A stretch of 64,000 bases of DNA, taken from NCBI GenBank assembly GCA_014529385.2, contig CM043953.1, positions 66,133,872 to 66,197,871 of the forward strand, given 5' to 3'. Position 1 is the first letter of the stretch, and each line of letters opens with the position of its first letter. The position numbers and the translations under genes are program-made. Source of the DNA: Adiantum capillus-veneris (lineage: Eukaryota > Streptophyta > Polypodiopsida > Polypodiales > Pteridaceae). Below the pieces are notes generated by a model. It was given only the letters and a program-made list of their open reading frames with translations. It was not told the DNA's origin and searched no databases. Below are positions 59,601 through 64,000 of the stretch, piece by piece.

Positions 59601-61670
59601 ATGGATAGCAACCTAAGAAAGAGCCCAAGGAATGCAGCCCGACAGGTCTCCCCCACAAAGACCCGACATTCTCCCACGAAGGTATGTCACCTCTCTCTGT
59701 CTCTCTCTGTGTTGTGTACAGCGGACCTGTATGTGTAGTAGAGTACTGAGGTGTGGATACATTGAGTAATGAATATGGATTTATTCTTTTCAGAGATAGA
59801 AGTTACAGCCTCCTCCCAGAATCGGCCGCTTTGTTCACCCCAAGGATGTGGAGGTGCCATTAAATGCATTCTGCATGACAAAGGAGGATTTTCACTCGGA
59901 ATATGGGTTAAGTCTTGAGGGGAAAGATGTTAGGAAGTTGACAGATGCAGATGTGCCCATATGCGACTGGATGAAATTTTTCACGTGTCTTCCAGTGAAG
60001 GAGAAAAAAGTGTCGATAAAAACAACAAGGCCAGATCACTACAAGGCACTCTACCAGTTCTACAAGCAGGTGTACCAATCCAAACCACCAAACTATCTGC
60101 TGGGAGTCAAGTTTGCACGCAGATATGTTTATTTCGTATGCACAGGTCCGGTAAAGTGGGCTGAGTTTTCATCTGAGGTAGTGAAGAATGTGACCAATGA
60201 AGGTCACTTAGATAGGAAAAGAGAAAAATGGAAGTTAGAGACTTCCCAAGTATCCACACGAACCCCAAGTGGTTCTGCCATCTTCTTAGTAAATACCCCA
60301 TCCGGAAGTACATCAGTCAGAAGTGGACTTTTTGCGACCACTCAGTCTGCGTTTAGTGTTGAAGTATCCACTTCCTTGCAAGAACTTCTTGTTGAGGTTA
60401 GAAAATCTCATGACAATGTATCAGCCGAGTGTCAAAAGGCTAAGGATTCAGTGGTCAAATTTGTTGCTGATGTGCACCGTTGCGAGGGTGCCCTTGACAC
60501 CATCCTAATGCACTTCGCTGATGATGCCAATGTACCAACAGGCTTGCTTGATAGCCTCCAAGAGAAATTTGACCAAGCAAAAGCCACCCTACAACAGTCT
60601 GATTGTAGTATAATACCTGCAAAGTACCATACGGTATGATTTTTCATACCGGTAGGATTATATCATATTCGGTAAGGATAGATGACAATATCGGTAGGAT
60701 GTTATCATACCGGTAGGATTATACCCTAATGGTATGATTACATCCTACCGGTATGATTATATCCTACCGGTAGGATTTAGGATATAATCCTACCGGTATG
60801 ATAACATCCTACTGGTATGGTTACATCCGACCGGTATGGTTAGATCCAACCGGTATGATAAAATCCAACCGGTTTGATGTTATGCTTCCGGTAAAATGTT
60901 ATCCTATCGGTATGATGTTATACTATCCAGTATAATAACATTATACCGGTGGGATAACATCATACCGACAAGATGTAATCATACCGGTATGATAACATCA
61001 TTATACCGATTTTCAATCATTCATACCGATTTTATACCTGTTTGACATTGTCTGATAACAGCGGTCTCTTGCCTACAGGAAGAATTATCCAAATGCTTGG
61101 ACCATGAGGAAACCTTTGGTCTCTATGTCACGTTTGTGACAGACATGATTAGTCAACCAATGCTACCTGAAACCATAGTCTTTCCTGCACGAGTTTCAGC
61201 TCCTGGACATAGTGTTGTTCTCATTGATGTGTGCAATGCTTGTGGTGTAAAAATTCATGATCACAATCGCTTAAGCCATGTTTTTCTATTGCCTTGTTCA
61301 CATGCATACCATGCATTCTGCTATGCTCACTTGGCTGAGAAAGGAAAGTGCATGCTTAAGGATTGCCCCGGAGTTATTTCTGCAGAAGACCAATCCCTTC
61401 TAAAGAAGAAACCAGTTGAACCATGCCCAAAAACAGGTGAGAAAATTGTTTCAATGGGTAATCAGGTGGTTGATTTTTGTCTTCTCTGATGTTTTTTCAG
61501 AGTCAAGCTGCTTCAGAACTACTGCCGGTAAAGACACGGGGAACGATGCAGTGACGCCTGCATACAAGACACCTGTGGAGGTATTGCTTGATGAAAATGT
61601 CCCTGGTAATGCTGAGAAACCTGTTTCGAAAACAACAGAAGAAGAACAAAACTTTGAGGTAAAGGAGTAG
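59601..61670 (+). CDS. Gene A: multi-exon protein with RING-like C/H cluster, function unknown
   Basis: Proposed exons: 59601-59681, 59800-60633, 61079-61436, 61501-61670. Donors are AAG|GTATGT, ACG|GTATGA and ACAG|GTGAG; acceptors are gatag, ctacag and tttttcag; the phases fit. This gives about 480 residues. The first 27 are basic (KSPRNAARQ). Residues 28-150 are a folded-looking region I do not recognise (GRFVHPKDVEVPLNAFC; HYKALYQFYKQVYQ). Residues 200-300 resemble a coiled coil. Residues 357-401 form a RING-H2-like cluster: C357, C360, C378-x-H380, H383, C386, then C396 and C401. A RING fold would suggest ubiquitin ligase activity, but the last pair is spaced four apart, not two. The TAG at 61668-61670 may not be the original end. 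Confidence 0.6.
60634..61078 (+). other. Intron 2 of gene A, filled by a palindromic tandem array
   Basis: The intron starts gtatga and ends gcctacag. Positions 60634-61045 are about twenty units of roughly 19 bases, consensus GGTATGATnnnATCCTACC or ATCATACC, each an inverted repeat of itself, so that unit junctions read taccggta. The first unit begins one base before the donor GT. Confidence 0.75.
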
Positions 61671-62096
61671 AGTACGACTGGTGCTGAAGGGAAAACCCAG
61701 AATGAGGAAGACGATGTGTTGCTAGACAATGGCGTGCGGGTGACAAGATCAAAGACCCCAAGAAAACAAGGCCAATGTGGCAAGAGTAAGTTTTTTCATT
61801 GATTATGGCTCTAATAAGTGATCTTTTGCTGCACGGCTTTCTAAAGCTAATGGTCGTGTAGATGTGAGGCTGGAGGGAAGTCCCGAGGAGACCCTTGCTC
61901 AGCATATAAGAAAGGCAAAAAGAAAAAAAATCGAGAAGACTGGAGATGAGAAGCGTGAAATGGAGCAAAAAAGCAAGGAAGAGGAAGAGATCCACAGGGG
62001 CAGCCAGAAGAGGAGATGGACATAGAAGACACTAAGGAGATGCAGAATACCGGCACAAGTTCTGACCCTAAACCCAGAGCTTGCAAAATATTATAG
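61671..62096 (+). pseudogene. Possible continuation of gene A after an in-frame TAG
   Basis: Directly after the TAG at 61668-61670 the same frame stays protein-like: STTGAEGKTQNEEDDVLL, then VRVTRSKTPRKQGQCGK, to a good donor (AAGA|GTAAGT near 61787). An acceptor at ctaaag (about 61849) opens a charged exon with KAKRKKIEKTGDEKREMEQ. After a run of GGGG at about 61997 the better frame shifts to EEMDIEDTKEMQNTG and ends CKIL at about 62096. Either gene A originally extended here and is now broken by one stop and one indel, or this is untranslated. The TAG could derive from CAG. Confidence 0.45.
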
Positions 62097-62287
62097 TTTG
62101 TCCCCCCTATGTTTCTTTTTATGTAACCACTTCTGAAATTAATATAACTTTCTTTCCCATTCGACGTCTCTTTCATCTTGTGCCTAATTTTTGAACATTG
62201 TGTGTTTTTATTGTATGATTTCAATCTATAGATATGTCCTAATTGCATATTTAGATTTGAGTCTTGTGTAATTTTGCATCTGCAGAT

Positions 62288-63145
62288 ATGTTTTCAGTTG
62301 AAGAATGGCGCCTTGCAGATAGGTTCAAGGCTGACAAGCAGAATGCCAGGTCTGACATTCGTGCAATTTGGAATTGTGTGTTGTCTCCTGCAGTGCTCGT
62401 GTTTCCTCTATGGTATAGACTAATTAAAAGAATCCCACTGATATGGCCAAGGCCACCACCTCCGTTGAGCGTCCAGCGTAGGGTTCTCATTTTGGACCTT
62501 AATGGATTACTGCTCAAGAAATTTGATGGAAAATATGGTGAAGAATTGCCCCACTGGCCAGAAATGCGGTATGTTGTTGAAGGGGATACACAGTTTTGGG
62601 TAAGGCCCAATGCAGAAGTGTTTCTGAATTTTTGTTTCAGATGGTTCGAAGTGTGCATATGGAGCTGCTGCAAGTTTGAGAAGCTCAAACGCACGCTAGC
62701 GACAGTGTTCCTTGACCACCACAAAAGATTCAATAGAGTGGTAAGTCAGGCACAGTGCACAAGGGCCCCTTTTAAATTGGGCGCGGCAGATAAACCGGTG
62801 TTCCACAAGAATCTCAAAAATTTTCCTGACCTACCACTTGACACACTTATCTTTGATGATTCTGGATATAAGCTAATGTTTAATCCATTGGGGTCATTTC
62901 TTGTTTTTCCCAAGCTAGAAAAGCAGTCTAAAGAAGTGCGCGCCTATTTTCTGTCAACCACTGTCATAAACTGGCTGGCACACTGGTTGTACTCTAAGGA
63001 CCGAATTGAGTATACAAAGAGGACTGTAATTTGTGCAGACGGACAACCTGACGACACCTATGTGCGTCGTTTTTATTGGAAATGGCGGATTGACTTTTTC
63101 AAGAAGAAAGGAACATATTTTTTATATAAAAAGAAAGCTTCATAA
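62288..63145 (+). CDS. Gene B: FCP1/NIF-type HAD phosphatase with DLNG motif
   Basis: A 285-residue protein. Landmarks of the FCP1 homology domain: motif I LILDLNGLL (D70-L-N72), FWVRPNAEVFLNFCF then VCIWSCC (motif II serine, S126), CTRAPFKL followed by K-P-FHKNLK (motif III lysine), and TLIFDDSGYKLMFNP (D190, D191). FCP1-type enzymes remove phosphate from proteins, classically the RNA polymerase II tail. Most have DxDxT; here the second D is N. A DLNG form occurs in a plant FCP1-like subgroup, whose substrates are not known to me. The ATG follows an acceptor-like ttgcatctgcag, so an upstream non-coding or coding exon is possible, and a join to gene A cannot be excluded. An AATAAA lies 166 bases after the stop. 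Confidence 0.75.
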   Translation: MFSVEEWRLADRFKADKQNARSDIRAIWNCVLSPAVLVFPLWYRLIKRIPLIWPRPPPPLSVQRRVLILDLNGLLLKKFDGKYGEELPHWPEMRYVVEGDTQFWVRPNAEVFLNFCFRWFEVCIWSCCKFEKLKRTLATVFLDHHKRFNRVVSQAQCTRAPFKLGAADKPVFHKNLKNFPDLPLDTLIFDDSGYKLMFNPLGSFLVFPKLEKQSKEVRAYFLSTTVINWLAHWLYSKDRIEYTKRTVICADGQPDDTYVRRFYWKWRIDFFKKKGTYFLYKKKAS

Positions 63146-63310
63146 AGTCTGTGAAGCGGGCGACTTTTGTCAATGTATTTTTTTGTCAATGGATGTAAAT
63201 GGAGAATTACTCAGCCTTCTTGTCAATCAATGTAACAGAATTCATGTATAATACATTTACAAGCAAGTTGCACGGAAATACGTTGTATTCTATATTTGAA
63301 GTATCTTGCA

Positions 63311-63316
63311 AATAAA
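63311..63316 (+). terminator. Polyadenylation signal of gene B
   Basis: AATAAA, 166 bases after the gene B stop, immediately before a GA microsatellite. It is the only canonical signal in the 3' flank. Confidence 0.6.

Positions 63317-63318
<2 letters not shown>

Positions 63319-63361
<43 letters not shown>
63319..63361. repeat. GA microsatellite
   Basis: About 43 bases of GA between the gene B polyadenylation signal and the palindromic 3' array. Confidence 0.95.
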
Positions 63362-63363
<2 letters not shown>

Positions 63364-63815
63364 TGATAACCGTATTATACTGGGCAGTGACTGGTATGAT
63401 ACTGAGAAGTGAGAGAGAGAGAAAGAGAGAGAGTCGGATACAAAGAAGTGACTTGTATGATACCGGTATGATTCTTTCAAGTGACTGGTATGATACCGGT
63501 ATGTTTCTTTCAAGCGACTGGTATGATACCGGTATGATACTGAGAAGTGACCGGTATGATATTGAGAAGTGACACACACACACACACAATAATACCGGTA
63601 TCATACTGAGGAGTGACTGGTATGATACCGGTATGATACTGAGAAGTGACTGATATGATGTTTAGAAATGACAGAGAGAGAGAGAGAGAGAGAGAATGTA
63701 TGATATGGGTATGATACTGGGAAATGATTGGTATGATACTGGGAATTGACTGGTATGATACCGGTATGATACTGAGAAGTGACTGGTATGATACAAAAAT
63801 GATACTAAGAAGTGA
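63364..63815. repeat. 11-bp-based palindromic minisatellite (33-bp higher unit)
   Basis: The clearest unit is three 11-base blocks: GGTATGATACC, GGTATGATACT, GAGAAGTGACT. The first block is itself a palindrome (GGTAT-G-ATACC). Variants include GGTATGATTCTTTCAAGTGACT and single-block versions. The array is interrupted by GA and CA runs (about 63409-63433, 63573-63588, 63673-63694). It shares the GGTATGAT / ATACC words with the intron array of gene A. Confidence 0.85.
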
Positions 63816-63816
63816 C

Positions 63817-63819
<3 letters not shown>

Positions 63820-63880
<61 letters not shown>

Positions 63881-63900
63881 AGAGAGAGCGAGAGGGAGAG
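63820..63900. repeat. GA microsatellite
   Basis: A GA run of about 57 bases and a degenerate tail close the 3' array. The last hundred bases of the window are AT-rich with no feature seen. Confidence 0.95.
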
Positions 63901-64000
63901 GGACACAGTTCAATTTACAATTAAAGGCAGATATACACAAAATTATGCACTATGCATTTCTTAAGATGGTTACAGCTCAAAAGGCATACTATTGTAGATA

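Noticed and set aside
60634-61045. Array looked CRISPR-like because of its regular repeats
   Set aside because: Spacers are only about three bases, the repeats are diverged, there are no cas genes and the setting is a eukaryotic intron.

Overview
This window looks like nuclear DNA of a land plant with a large, repeat-rich genome. The evidence is plant-type Ty3/gypsy and Ty1/copia retrotransposons, a plant-style intron-exon gene with short GT-AG introns, a plant-type FCP1-like phosphatase with a DLNG motif, and very long CT/GA, CA/GT and TA microsatellites. The species cannot be read from the sequence; a fern or other non-seed plant is possible but unproven. I saw no rRNA, tRNA or CRISPR locus.

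Layout. 1-6.5 kb: 3' part of a Ty3/gypsy element (RT, two RNase H domains, integrase, then an LTR), split by a 2.07-kb insertion with a CTAT target duplication. 6.5-21.3 kb: mostly non-coding, with microsatellites, a LINE fragment (minus), a copia gag/protease/integrase-start fragment (minus) and small tandem duplications. 21.35-21.8 kb: a copia 3' end and 201-bp LTR (minus). 21.8-25.2 kb: a gag-protease reading region with four CCHC-like knuckles and a repeated W-x-P-K motif but no reverse transcriptase. 25.4-27.4 kb and 33.5-35.6 kb: two inverted copies of the 3' end of one LTR family; a third LTR at 35.8-36.1 kb carries a tRNA-Asp-type primer site. 27.5-29.7 kb: a gag relic on the minus strand. 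29.9-33.8 kb: a dense microsatellite block containing a ~1-kb foldback element. 38.55-43.84 kb: a minus-strand LTR retrotransposon bounded by 164-bp LTRs and a perfect 5-bp duplication. 44-51 kb: repeats, little coding. 51.1-59.3 kb: a second near full-length gypsy element with both LTRs. 59.6-63.3 kb: the only convincing host-type genes.

The host-type end holds gene A (four or five exons, a RING-like C/H cluster, otherwise unrecognised) and gene B (FCP1/HAD-like phosphatase), both on the plus strand. Intron 2 of gene A is filled by a tandem array of ~19-bp units, each a small dyad (GGTATGAT-nnn-ATCATACC), and the first unit overlaps the splice donor. A related array built from 11-bp blocks (GGTATGATACC) lies just downstream of gene B. 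This pair of related palindromic arrays around one gene pair is the most unusual structure here.

Both gypsy relics and the minus-strand gag relic keep long reading frames interrupted mainly by stop codons that a single C-to-T change from CAG, CAA or CGA would explain. That pattern fits decay by deamination of methylated cytosine in silenced elements.
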